DNA of 31,994 nucleotides from Chloroflexota bacterium (GTDB taxonomy: Bacteria; Chloroflexota; UBA6077; JACCZL01), in NCBI GenBank assembly GCA_013695975.1, contig JACCZL010000451.1, positions 1 to 31,994 on the forward strand, written 5' to 3'. The notes beneath the pieces were generated by a model. It had not been told where the DNA came from, did no database searches, and saw only the letters and a list, made by a program, of their open reading frames with translations. Numbering within the stretch: position 1 is the first letter of the stretch; the number at the start of each line of letters is the position of its first letter. This document shows positions 24,400 through 31,964 of this stretch, piece after piece. The position numbers and the translations under genes are program-made.

Positions 24400-26106
24400 A
24401 TGGAAGTCAGGTCTAGGGTCAGCCGTCGCGGGTTCCTGCGGCAATCCGCCCTGCTCGGCGTCGGGAGCGCTCTGCTCGCCGCCTGCCAGCAATCCCCGGC
24501 CGCCGCCCCGGCCCCGAAGACGGAGGCGAAGCCGACCGAAGCGGCGAAGCCGGCGCCCCAGCCGACCGCCGCGCCGAAGCCAACCGACGCTACGAAGCCG
24601 GCGGCGGCGCCCGCCGCCACCACCGCTCCCCAGGCCGCTCCGGCCGGTCAGGTCAAGCGAGGCGGGACGCTGACGATCGCCCAGGAGCTGGACCCGGTCT
24701 CGCTCGACCCGCACAAGTCGAGCAACTTCTCGGCGGTGCAGGGCTTCGAGCACGTCTACGAGAGCCTGACCCAGTACGACGATAAGCTCAACGTCCAGCC
24801 GGCGCTGGCGGAGCGGTGGGAGATGGCACCAGACGGCATGCAGTACACGTTCCATCTGCGCAAGGACGTGAAATGGCACGACGGCAAGGAGTTCACGGCC
24901 GCTGACGTCAAGTACTGGCACGAGCGGATGATGGCCAAGGAGACCGTCGCGCCGTACAAGAACTGGTTCGACGCGATCGAGCGGATCGAGGTCGTAGACA
25001 AGAACACGGCCAGGGCCGTGATGGCCAAGCCGTATCCGCCACTGCTGGCAACCTTCGCCGCGATGCGGGGTGGGGCGATCATCCAGGAAGGGGCCGCGGA
25101 ATCGTCGAACCTGGCCACGACCGCGATCGGCACCGGACCCTGGAAGCTGGCCGAGTACGTTCCCCAGAGTCACTTGCGGTACGTACGGAACCCGGATTAC
25201 TGGAACAAGGAGCTGCCCTACGTCGATGAAGTCATGATGAAGATCGTGATCGAAGAGGACGCACGGGTCGCGGCGCTTCGAGCCGGTCAGATCGACTACG
25301 CCTTCCTGAGCCAGGAAGGCGCGGACCGAGTCAAGGCAGACCGGAACGTCACGGTCCTGGAGAGCGCCAAGGCCTGGTTGACTTGCGTGCAGCTCAACAC
25401 CAGCCGCAAGCCGTTCGACGACGTCCGGGTGCGTCAGGCGCTACGGCTGGCGCTCGACCCGAACGAGGTCATTCAAAAGGCGGTCTCGGGCGCGGCCAAG
25501 CCGACCGGCCCGGTCCCGACTGGTCACACCGACTGGTTCATCAAGCCCGAGGAGGTGAAGTACCTCAAGCCCGACTACGAGAAGGCGAAGGCGCTGCTGG
25601 CCGACGCCGGTCAGAGCAACCTCAAGTTTACGATCCTGTCATCGCCCCAGTACCCGGAGTTCGTCACCACGGCGTTGGTCATGCAGGATTCGTTCAAGAA
25701 GATCGGTGTCAACGCGGAGGTCCAGCAGCTCGAGTGGGGCACGTTTGTCAAGCAGACTGGCGCGCCGGGGTTCGACTACGACATTCGAATCACGGCGTTT
25801 ACGTTCTACCCCGATCCGGACCAGTACATGTATCCGGCCTTCCACTCGAAGGGCGTGAACAATCCGATGGCGAGCTACTCGAACCCGAAGGTAGACGAGC
25901 TGCTCGATCGCGGCCGCACCGTCGGCGACTCCGCCCAGCGGCACCAGATCTATTTCGAGGTCCAGAAGCTACTCGAGGAGGAGCTGCCCAACTTCTGGAT
26001 GTACGCCGGCGTCAACATCGAAGCGCTCCGAAACCAGGTTAAGGGCTACGTGCCGTCGTTTACCGGCCGTCGCATCTCGCTCAAGCAGACCTGGGTGGAA
26101 AGGTAG
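24400..26106 (+). CDS. ABC transporter substrate-binding lipoprotein, peptide/opine (SBP family 5) type
   Basis: A 568-aa extracytoplasmic binding protein. The signal has a twin-arginine motif (SRRGFLRQ, 8-15), a hydrophobic stretch and a lipobox LAAC with C29, so it is exported by Tat and lipid-anchored. Residues 30-85 are an Ala/Pro/Lys/Thr-rich tether. The binding domain begins at KRGGTLTIAQELDPVSLDPH and contains HLRKDVKWHDGKEFTAADVKYW, the family 5 signature. Members bind di- and oligopeptides, nickel chelates, sugars or opines; ligand unknown. AGGAGG lies 7 nt before the ATG. Its TAG stop lies in the first unit of the heptad repeat that separates it from permease 1. Confidence 0.93.
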   Translation: MEVRSRVSRRGFLRQSALLGVGSALLAACQQSPAAAPAPKTEAKPTEAAKPAPQPTAAPKPTDATKPAAAPAATTAPQAAPAGQVKRGGTLTIAQELDPVSLDPHKSSNFSAVQGFEHVYESLTQYDDKLNVQPALAERWEMAPDGMQYTFHLRKDVKWHDGKEFTAADVKYWHERMMAKETVAPYKNWFDAIERIEVVDKNTARAVMAKPYPPLLATFAAMRGGAIIQEGAAESSNLATTAIGTGPWKLAEYVPQSHLRYVRNPDYWNKELPYVDEVMMKIVIEEDARVAALRAGQIDYAFLSQEGADRVKADRNVTVLESAKAWLTCVQLNTSRKPFDDVRVRQALRLALDPNEVIQKAVSGAAKPTGPVPTGHTDWFIKPEEVKYLKPDYEKAKALLADAGQSNLKFTILSSPQYPEFVTTALVMQDSFKKIGVNAEVQQLEWGTFVKQTGAPGFDYDIRITAFTFYPDPDQYMYPAFHSKGVNNPMASYSNPKVDELLDRGRTVGDSAQRHQIYFEVQKLLEEELPNFWMYAGVNIEALRNQVKGYVPSFTGRRISLKQTWVER

Positions 26107-26186
26107 ACGGGATACGGTAGACGGTAGACGGCATACGGGAGGGCGTATCCCCGTCCCCTGTCTACCGTTTACCGTCTACCGTCTGC
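26103..26186. repeat. Twelve-unit heptamer palindrome filling the lipoprotein-permease spacer
   Basis: These 84 bases divide exactly into twelve 7-mers. On the left are GTAGACG, GGATACG, GTAGACG, GTAGACG and GCATACG. In the centre are GGAGGGC, GTATCCC and CGTCCCC. On the right are TGTCTAC, CGTTTAC, CGTCTAC and CGTCTGC. The left units are the reverse complement of the right units. The 24-nt arms 26105-26128 and 26161-26184 pair at 21 positions, with an inner ATACG/CGTAT stem at 26133-26148. The first unit supplies the lipoprotein's TAG stop, and the last ends 1 nt before the permease ATG. Confidence 0.9.
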
Positions 26187-26187
26187 G

Positions 26188-27138
26188 ATGGGGCGCTACC
26201 TCCTCGGCCGGCTGTTCTGGTGCGTGCCGGTGATGCTGGGTGCATCGGTGCTGATCTTCGTCCTGCTGCGGTTTCTGCCGGGCGACGTGGTCGACATCAT
26301 CCTGGGGTCGGAGGGCAGCGCTACTCCAGAGGTGCGCGAGACGATCAGGCGCCTCTTCGGGCTCGATCAGCCGATCTACGTTCAGTACTTCGTCTGGCTC
26401 GGGGCGGTTTTGCGGGGCGATCTCGGCAGCTCGCTCAGGACGAGCGAGCCGGTGGCCGGACTGCTGCTGTCGCGACTGCCGATCACCATCGAGCTGGCCG
26501 TGCTGTCGGTCGCGATCTCGGTCCTGCTGGCCGTGCCATTGGGTGTCGTGGCGGCGGTCAAGCGGGGTGGGCCAGTCGAGCACGTGGCCCGACTGGTTGG
26601 CTTGATCGGGCTGAGTTTGCCGAACTTCTGGCTGGCGACGATGCTCATCCTGGTCGCCTCGCTGGGGTTCGGATGGCTGCCGAGTTTGAACTACGTCAAT
26701 CCGCTCAGGGACCCGATCGAGAACTTGAAGCAGATGCTGATGCCGTCCGTCTCGTTGGCGCTGGCCTTGATGGCGATCGTCTTGCGGATGACGCGCTCGG
26801 CGATGCTGGAGGTGCTCGGCCAGGAGTACGTCAAGACGGCCCGGGCGAAGGGACTCGGGGAGCGGGCCGTCTTGATGGGGCATGCGCTCAAGAACGCGAT
26901 GATTCCCGTGGTCACGGTGGTGGGCATCCAGATGGGGACGTTGTTCGGGAGCACCGTCGTCATCGAGCAGATCTTCGGATTGCCGGGGATGGGTTGGACC
27001 TTTGTCAACGGGATTTATCAGCGCGACTACCCGACGGTGCAGGGGGCCGTCTTGATGCTCGCGCTGACGTTCGTGCTGGTCAACCTGATCGTCGACGTCA
27101 TGTACGCGTATCTCGACCCGCGGATTCGCTATGAATGA
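26188..27138 (+). CDS. ABC transporter permease, DppB/OppB type
   Basis: A 316-aa integral-membrane subunit of a peptide-type importer. The N-terminus (RYLLGRLFWCVPVMLGASVL) with LLRFLPGDVVD is the DppB start signature. Six TM helices are predicted. The ATPase-docking EAA loop runs from about residue 213 (EYVKTARAKGLGERAVLMGH). The C-terminal region has VIEQIFGLPGMGW and ends in YAYLDPRIRYE, all typical. There is no Shine-Dalgarno before the ATG; the position where it should be is inside the heptad repeat hairpin. Permease 2 starts 9 nt after the stop. Confidence 0.93.
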   Translation: MGRYLLGRLFWCVPVMLGASVLIFVLLRFLPGDVVDIILGSEGSATPEVRETIRRLFGLDQPIYVQYFVWLGAVLRGDLGSSLRTSEPVAGLLLSRLPITIELAVLSVAISVLLAVPLGVVAAVKRGGPVEHVARLVGLIGLSLPNFWLATMLILVASLGFGWLPSLNYVNPLRDPIENLKQMLMPSVSLALALMAIVLRMTRSAMLEVLGQEYVKTARAKGLGERAVLMGHALKNAMIPVVTVVGIQMGTLFGSTVVIEQIFGLPGMGWTFVNGIYQRDYPTVQGAVLMLALTFVLVNLIVDVMYAYLDPRIRYE

Positions 27139-27147
27139 CTGGGCGCC

Positions 27148-28040
27148 ATGAGTGAGCAGGCCGCGACGTTTGGGCGCGAGCTGCCGGTGGCTGCCGTTCG
27201 GCGAGGTCCCGGACGGGCCGTCCGCCTCAAGCGGCTGGTCGCGAACAATCCGCTTGGCGTGGTCGGGGCGGCGCTGATCGGGCTGCTCTTGCTCACCGCC
27301 GCGCTGGCGAATGTCCTCGCCCCGTTCGATCCGTCGGCCCAGATCGCGCGGCGGCTGACCGGACCGGGCGGTGAGTATCTGCTTGGGACCGACGAGCTCG
27401 GGCGCGACATCCTGAGCCGGATCATCTACGGCACCCGAATCTCGCTCTACGTGGGTGTGGTCTCGGTCGGCATCGCGCTCGGGATTGGCGGCACGCTCGG
27501 GCTCCTCGCCGGTTACTTCGGTGGCTGGGTCGACAACCTCCTGATGCGGCTGATGGACGTGATGTTCGCGATACCATCGCTGGTACTGGCGATCGCGATC
27601 ACCGGTATTCTTGGTCCGAATCTGAGGAACGCGATGATCGCGATTGCCTGGTGTACACGCCGACCTTCGCGCGGGTCGCGCGCGGCCCGGTCCTGTCGGT
27701 CGTGCAGCACGACTACGTGGCGGCGGCGCGGACGGTCGGGGCGCGCCACGGGCGGATCCTTCTGCGGCATGTCCTACCGAACGTGACCGCGCCGATCATC
27801 GTCCAGACGACGCTGAGCCTGTCCACGGCGATTTTGACTGAGGCGGTGTTGAGCTTCCTCGGCCTGGGGACTCAGCCGCCGGAGCCGTCATGGGGGACGA
27901 TGCTGGGGACCGGCCGCAAGTTTATGGAGACGGCGCCCTGGGTGGCGGTCTTCCCCGGGTTTGCCATCATGCTGGCCGTGCTGGGCTTCAATTTGCTGGG
28001 GGACGGGCTGCGGGATGCTCTCGATCCGCGTCTTCGGTAG
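27148..28040 (+). pseudogene. ABC transporter permease, DppC/OppC type, broken by a frameshift
   Basis: The second permease is encoded in two frames. Frame one starts at 27148 and reads a normal DppC up to MIAIA near 27648: N-terminal cytoplasmic part, first TM, LLGTDELGRDILSRIIYGTR, and helices to MDVMFAIPSLVLAIAITGILG. It then continues out of frame to 27786. The second frame resumes at about 27651 with VYTPTFARVARGPVL and continues through the EAA loop (DYVAAARTVGARHGRILLRH) to ALDPRLR at 28040. Adding one base near 27646-27649 (for example GCCTGG to GCCCTGG) restores a typical protein of about 297 aa. It is either a one-base sequence error or a real loss. The front fragment lacks the ATPase-docking loop and could not function alone. 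Confidence 0.88.
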
Positions 28041-28053
28041 CGCCGCTCGAGAG

Positions 28054-28323
28054 TTAGAGATCGTCCGGCTCGACGCTGTGAGTCACGGAATCGATGAAGG
28101 CGTAGGCGCGTCGGAACCGGCGAAGCACGCCTTCGAGCGAGTCTCCCTGGGCGGGGGTGTAGGATTCCGCCCAGCGCGCCGCGAGCTGGATCCTCGCCAT
28201 GTTCTCGTCGCCGCTGCCCACGCCGATCTGCTCGTTGGCGGCGCGCGTCTCGCCGAAGCGGTCGGTCGGCGCTGGCTCGGCGTGCGGCTCGGCCTGGACG
28301 GCGCCGACGGTTGAGTCATCCAC
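28054..28323 (-). CDS. Small acidic protein of unknown function
   Basis: An 89-aa protein with a GTG start. No domain is recognised. It is acidic at both ends, with a central amphipathic stretch ENMARIQLAARWAESYTPAQ and a helical segment EGVLRRFRRAYAFID. It ends 13 nt from the opposing permease gene. A possible -10 (TATAGT) lies upstream on the minus strand. Composition and isolation from other frames make it plausible, but conservation would have to confirm it. Confidence 0.5.
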   Translation of the reverse strand: MDDSTVGAVQAEPHAEPAPTDRFGETRAANEQIGVGSGDENMARIQLAARWAESYTPAQGDSLEGVLRRFRRAYAFIDSVTHSVEPDDL

Positions 28324-28358
28324 AGCTTCTCGCTCCCTCGTTGGTGACTGTCGTCGGG

Positions 28359-28364
28359 ACTATA
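28359..28364 (-). promoter_or_regulatory. Putative -10 element (TATAGT) for the small acidic protein
   Basis: TATAGT on the minus strand matches TATAAT at five of six positions and lies 35 nt before the GTG start. TGGAAG, 17 nt upstream of it, is a poor -35. The rest of the 176-bp divergent spacer up to 28499 holds only the AGGAGGT ribosome site of the S24-like gene. Confidence 0.3.
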
Positions 28365-28499
28365 GCGGACGCGCGAGCCGTCTTCCAGGGTTGTCGGCTG
28401 GTTGGTCTCTGGTTCGAAGGGCCGCGATTCTCTCCTGGAGGGCGCGCTCGAGTACCGCGGACGAGCCTGGAGCGTCGCGGGAACGAGGAGGTACGATCG

Positions 28500-28868
28500 A
28501 TGGAAGGCGCGTTCAGCTACAACTCGGAGCTGCCGGGCGGGCGGGCGCCATTCTGGATCAAGGACCATGCGCTGGCCGGGATCGGGCTCCGGCCTGGCGA
28601 CGCCGTGAGCGTTGACTCGGGCGAGGAGCCGAAGGGGGGCGAGCTCGTGCTAGTCGAGCTCGAGACGGACGATGGCGGGTCCGACAGGACGGTACGTCGC
28701 TATTTCGAGCGAGGTGAGGACGTGCTGCTCAAGGCCGAGAACGATGCCTTCCCGGACATCGTACTGGCGAGCAGCCGTGTCTTGCTCGTCGGGGTGGTCA
28801 AGACACGAGTCCGTTTCGAGGCTGCGAGCGACGATCGAACGCGGGTCGTCGAGGAGCCGCTGGACTAG
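28500..28868 (+). CDS. LexA/S24-fold protein lacking DNA-binding domain and catalytic residues
   Basis: A 122-aa protein that resembles the C-terminal half of LexA/S24 peptidases: LRPGDAVSVDSGEEPKGGELVLVEL (30-54), then TVRRYFERGEDVLLKAENDAFPDI (64-87), then VLLVGVVKTRVRF. In active proteins a Ser lies in a GDSM-like motif and a Lys in TVKR. Here the corresponding places are H23 (KDHALAGIGLRPGD) and R66 (TVRRY), so the Ser-Lys dyad is absent. No N-terminal HTH is encoded. AGGAGGT lies 8 nt before the ATG. Its stop overlaps the stop of the opposing unknown gene. It may be a structural or binding module that keeps the fold. Confidence 0.72.
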   Translation: MEGAFSYNSELPGGRAPFWIKDHALAGIGLRPGDAVSVDSGEEPKGGELVLVELETDDGGSDRTVRRYFERGEDVLLKAENDAFPDIVLASSRVLLVGVVKTRVRFEAASDDRTRVVEEPLD

Positions 28869-29659
28869 CGCCGATCGGCCTCTTCCGCAAGGAGCGTCAG
28901 GACCGCCGCGACATCGAGACCTGGATGTTGGATGGCCGCCCGCTGGAAGGCGTCGGTCGGATCCTGGCCGCGGGCCTCGAACCGGGCTCGAAGGCTCAGC
29001 GCGCTGTCGCGCAGATCATCCCAGTCAGTCGGTCGCTCGCCGTGCTCCCAGGGTAGATCGAGGTATTGCAGCGCCCGCTCGTCCGAGGACGCCTCTAGCC
29101 GCTCGCGCAGTTGCATGGTGTGGATCGCCGCGAGACCGTATCCCAGCGTCTCGCCGACGATGTGGCGCTCGATCGCGCGTCGGCTGTCGTCGTCGAGATC
29201 CTCGAGCAGGGGATCGCGGTCGAGCAAGCGGGCGTTGCGCGGGTGGCCCTCAACGTCGAGATCGTCCGGGTCATCGAAGATCGAGCGCGACGGCCGCGGG
29301 GCGCGGCGCGCCACCAGCTCGAGGAGGGCTTCGGGGGTGGTGCCGGATGGGGCGCCGAACGCTGCCTCGGAGAGATCGTCCTGGAGCTCACGCCAGCCAT
29401 GCGGCAGCTCGCCGTCGACGTAGCGGCGATCGAGGTAAGCGGTGGCCTCTGGGTCGGTCACGATCTCGGGCGCGGTGTAGAGGGCCGCGACGTCAGAGGG
29501 GCTAGCCCCGCCCTTCAGGCACGACTGAGCCAGAAAGTGGCGGATGAGCTGGGCCGTCGCCGTCGCCAGGTCGTCCAGGGCGGGCCCAGGCTTGTCGAGG
29601 GGCAGCTCCGGTCCTTCGTCAGAAGGCCGGTCCTGCTCGACACCGTTCCAATGCATCAT
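28865..29659 (-). CDS. Acidic protein of unknown function (264 aa)
   Basis: No family is recognised. The protein is soluble, acidic and mostly helical. It has a helical N-terminal part (LDDLATATAQLIRHFLAQSCLKGG), a middle with DGELPHGWRELQDDLSEAAFG, an Asp-rich turn (FDDPDDLDVEG) and a helix bundle toward the end (RAIERHIVGETLGYGLAAIHTMQLRERL is typical, split here at residue 20 or so only for description). No TM, signal or metal motif is seen. It starts with two consecutive ATGs without a ribosome site, 9 nt after a TAAGCT hexamer, and its stop overlaps that of the S24-like gene. Good coding character and an intact frame support it as a real gene. Confidence 0.65.
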   Translation of the reverse strand: MMHWNGVEQDRPSDEGPELPLDKPGPALDDLATATAQLIRHFLAQSCLKGGASPSDVAALYTAPEIVTDPEATAYLDRRYVDGELPHGWRELQDDLSEAAFGAPSGTTPEALLELVARRAPRPSRSIFDDPDDLDVEGHPRNARLLDRDPLLEDLDDDSRRAIERHIVGETLGYGLAAIHTMQLRERLEASSDERALQYLDLPWEHGERPTDWDDLRDSALSLRARFEARGQDPTDAFQRAAIQHPGLDVAAVLTLLAEEADRR

Positions 29660-29668
29660 GTCACCAAT

Positions 29669-29674
29669 AGCTTA
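29669..29674 (-). promoter_or_regulatory. Putative -10 element (TAAGCT) of the 264-aa protein gene
   Basis: TAAGCT fits TAnnnT and ends 9 nt before the ATG at 29659, so the mRNA would carry about 3 nt of leader. No ribosome site is present upstream of the ATG. No good -35 is seen. Confidence 0.3.
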
Positions 29675-29737
29675 ACGCACGAGCGGGGAATTCGGTCCCC
29701 TGAGGGAAGGGCTTCGGTGCCCAAAGGCGGGCTATGG

Positions 29738-29743
29738 TACGCT
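29738..29743 (+). promoter_or_regulatory. Putative -10 element (TACGCT) of the inositol-monophosphatase family gene
   Basis: TACGCT fits TAnnnT and ends 8 nt before the ATG at 29752, predicting a leader of about 2 nt. There is no Shine-Dalgarno in GACGGGAC just before the ATG. The overlapping TATGGT at 29733-29738 is an alternative that would leave a 7-nt leader. Confidence 0.3.
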
Positions 29744-29751
29744 GACGGGAC

Positions 29752-30753
29752 ATGGAGGACGTACGCCGCGACCGCCGGTACCTCGCCGAGCTGGAGGAGG
29801 TGGCCGCGGCGGTCACCGGTCGGGCCGGGGCCATGCTGCTGGAGCGGTACGGCGCCCCGATCAGCGTCGAGTTCAAGGACGAGAAGCGGACCGATCCGGT
29901 CACCGAGGCCGACCGAGCCGTCGAAGCGTTCGTCCGAAGCGAGCTGCTCGGCCACTTTCCGGCGCACGGGTTCCTGGGCGAAGAGGGGACGTTGGAGGGC
30001 GCCGACGCCGAATACCTGTGGGTGCTCGATCCCCTTGACGGCACGGCCAACTTCGCTGGGCGGTTGCCGTTCTTCGGCGTGTCACTGGCGCTGCTCCGGA
30101 ATGGGGTGACCGTGGTCGGTTGCCTCTTCGTGCCTTTCGGCCCACGACTTCGGGCCGGGGTGCTGCGCTGCTCGTACGGCAACGGTGCGTCGATCGACGG
30201 CGACCGGCTGCGCCTCCCGCGCACGCCGTTTCGGCCGACTGGACCGGTCGCCCTTCCGCCGGCGCACCGTTGGGCCTTTCAGATGCGTGGCGAGCTGGCC
30301 AAGCGGCCGGGTGAGCTTCGCAACCTGGGCAGCATCTGCTACGAGCTGGCGATGGTCGTGGGGGGCGGTTTCCAGTACGCGGCCTTCGTGCGGCCGCGGA
30401 TCTGGGACGTGGCGGCCGGCGCACTGCTCGTGCGTGAGGCGGGTGGGGCAGCGCTCACCTGGGATGGGCGCTCGTGGCGGTCGCTCGAACGCTTCGTTGC
30501 GCCACCCCTCAGCCGTCGTGGCAAGCCGACCACGCTGCGTGATTGGGGGCAAGCGGTCCTGGTGGGAGCGCCCTGCCCGATGCAGCGCCTCGCTCGGGAG
30601 CTCCGCGTCAGGCCGGCTCCGCCCCTGGCCCTTCGGTGGGCGTTCCGCCGGCAGCGGGACGTTCAAGGCTGGTGGCGGCGTCGCACGGCCGGCTCGCAGC
30701 CGAAGGCAGACCGCGTCTCGAGTGGGACCTCCACCGCCAGCGGCCCGCCGTGA
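29752..30753 (+). CDS. Inositol monophosphatase family protein
   Basis: A 333-aa metal-dependent sugar-phosphate phosphatase (IMPase/FBPase/CysQ superfamily). Metal-site residues are visible: E77/E78 in LGEEG, D93-P-L-D96-G-T in VLDPLDGTANF, and D219 in IWDVAAGALLVREAGG. DPVTEADRAVE near residue 50 is also typical. Possible substrates are inositol-1-phosphate, histidinol phosphate, PAP or fructose-1,6-bisphosphate; the sequence does not decide. It is longer than the usual 260 aa owing to an Arg/Ser-rich tail from about residue 270. It overlaps the MFS gene by GTGA. Confidence 0.9.
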   Translation: MEDVRRDRRYLAELEEVAAAVTGRAGAMLLERYGAPISVEFKDEKRTDPVTEADRAVEAFVRSELLGHFPAHGFLGEEGTLEGADAEYLWVLDPLDGTANFAGRLPFFGVSLALLRNGVTVVGCLFVPFGPRLRAGVLRCSYGNGASIDGDRLRLPRTPFRPTGPVALPPAHRWAFQMRGELAKRPGELRNLGSICYELAMVVGGGFQYAAFVRPRIWDVAAGALLVREAGGAALTWDGRSWRSLERFVAPPLSRRGKPTTLRDWGQAVLVGAPCPMQRLARELRVRPAPPLALRWAFRRQRDVQGWWRRRTAGSQPKADRVSSGTSTASGPP

Positions 30754-31964
30754 GCGGTCGGCGCCCCCTACAAGGGTGGCGCGCCGTCAACACCCTGTTC
30801 TTCGTCTCGACGGTGCTCGAGTCGATGGCGATGGGTCACCAGACGGCGTTCACCCCGCTGTTCCTGGAAGAGATCGGGGTGGCGCGGAGCGAGATCGGGG
30901 TCTGGACAGGGCTCCTGTACGCGGCGATGATGGCGGTGGCGTTCCCGCTCGCGCCGTTCTGGGGGGCGCTCGCCGAGCGGTACTCGCGCCGCCTGATCAT
31001 CGTGCGCAGCCAATATCTCGAAGCCGTCGCCTACGCGGCGATGGCCCTGGCTCCGGACGTCTGGTGGCTTCTGGCGGCGCGGCTCGTGCTCGGCCTGACC
31101 TTCGGAAACATCGCCGTCGTCATCGCGACCCAGACGCTCCTGACCCCTCGCCGGCATGTCGGCACGGCGATCGCGACAGTCCAGGCAGCGGCGCCGATCG
31201 CCGCTAGCTTCGGGCCACCACTCGGGGCCTGGCTCGTGGAATCGATCGGACTGCGCGGCCTGTTCCTCCTCGACGCTGGGGCCGCGCTCTGCGCCGCCGT
31301 GCTCGTGACCGTCCTGATGCCGGAGCCAGCCCATCAGGATCGCAAGCGGTCGGTGCTGGCGCGGACGCGTGAGACGTCGTGGCTGGTCTGGCGCAACGCG
31401 GCCATCCGCTGGAACTTCGGCGGCTGGTTCCTGGGCCAGGGCGGGCGCTCGATCGTCGACGCCTATCTCCCGCTCCGAATCGCCCAGTTGACGCCGGATC
31501 CAGCGCCAGCGATCGGCGTGATCCTCGGCGTCTATGGGATCCTCACCGCTGCCGCCACGTGGCTGGTTGCACGGCTCGTCGACGAGACTGGCGGGGTACG
31601 CTGGTTTTTGCCGGCTATGGTCCTGGGCGCCGTCGCCACGCTCGGACTGGCGTTTGCCCCGACGCTGTGGAGCATCGCCCTGCTTGCCTGGGCTCGGTCA
31701 CTCCCGTTCGCCGCCAACAACACGCTGCTCTACGCCCAGCTTGCCCGAACGCTGCCGGTGGGGCAGCAAACCTCGGTCATGGCGATGACCCCGATGCCGC
31801 GCAACGTTGCCGCCTTTAGCTGGCCGCTGCTGGCGGCCGCGGCGGCGCCGTTCGGCGTCGGCGCGGCCCTTGCCGTCGGGGCGGGGGCGTACGCCGGAGC
31901 CGCCGTAGTCGGCTGGCTCCTGATTCGGGCGACCACCAGGTCCCAAAATGCACCGCGACCGTGA
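30750..31964 (+). CDS. Major facilitator superfamily transporter
   Basis: A 404-aa membrane transporter with about twelve hydrophobic segments. The first loop region has FPLAPFWGALAERYSRRLIIV, the MFS motif A equivalent (G-x-L-A-[DE]-[RK]-x-[GS]-R-[RK]). The N-terminal half also has LLAARLVLGLTFGNIAVV and a motif-C-like stretch AAPIAASFGPPLGAWLVE, which is common in drug-proton antiporters. The GTG at 30750 overlaps the phosphatase stop; the frame is open upstream but lies in the phosphatase gene. Substrate unknown. Confidence 0.88.
   Translation: MSGRRPLQGWRAVNTLFFVSTVLESMAMGHQTAFTPLFLEEIGVARSEIGVWTGLLYAAMMAVAFPLAPFWGALAERYSRRLIIVRSQYLEAVAYAAMALAPDVWWLLAARLVLGLTFGNIAVVIATQTLLTPRRHVGTAIATVQAAAPIAASFGPPLGAWLVESIGLRGLFLLDAGAALCAAVLVTVLMPEPAHQDRKRSVLARTRETSWLVWRNAAIRWNFGGWFLGQGGRSIVDAYLPLRIAQLTPDPAPAIGVILGVYGILTAAATWLVARLVDETGGVRWFLPAMVLGAVATLGLAFAPTLWSIALLAWARSLPFAANNTLLYAQLARTLPVGQQTSVMAMTPMPRNVAAFSWPLLAAAAAPFGVGAALAVGAGAYAGAAVVGWLLIRATTRSQNAPRP

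Noticed and set aside
24106..25173. 355-codon minus-strand open frame over the dehydrogenase end and lipoprotein start
   Set aside because: It spans two real genes and contains the mirror image of the Ala/Pro/Lys linker as Gly/Arg-rich repeats.
26103..26186. CRISPR-like array
   Set aside because: Units are 7 nt and contiguous, without spacers, and the array is palindromic.
27640..27660. Programmed -1 frameshifting in permease 2
   Set aside because: No X-XXY-YYZ slippery site or following pseudoknot is visible, and the family is not known for recoding. A one-base deletion is simpler.
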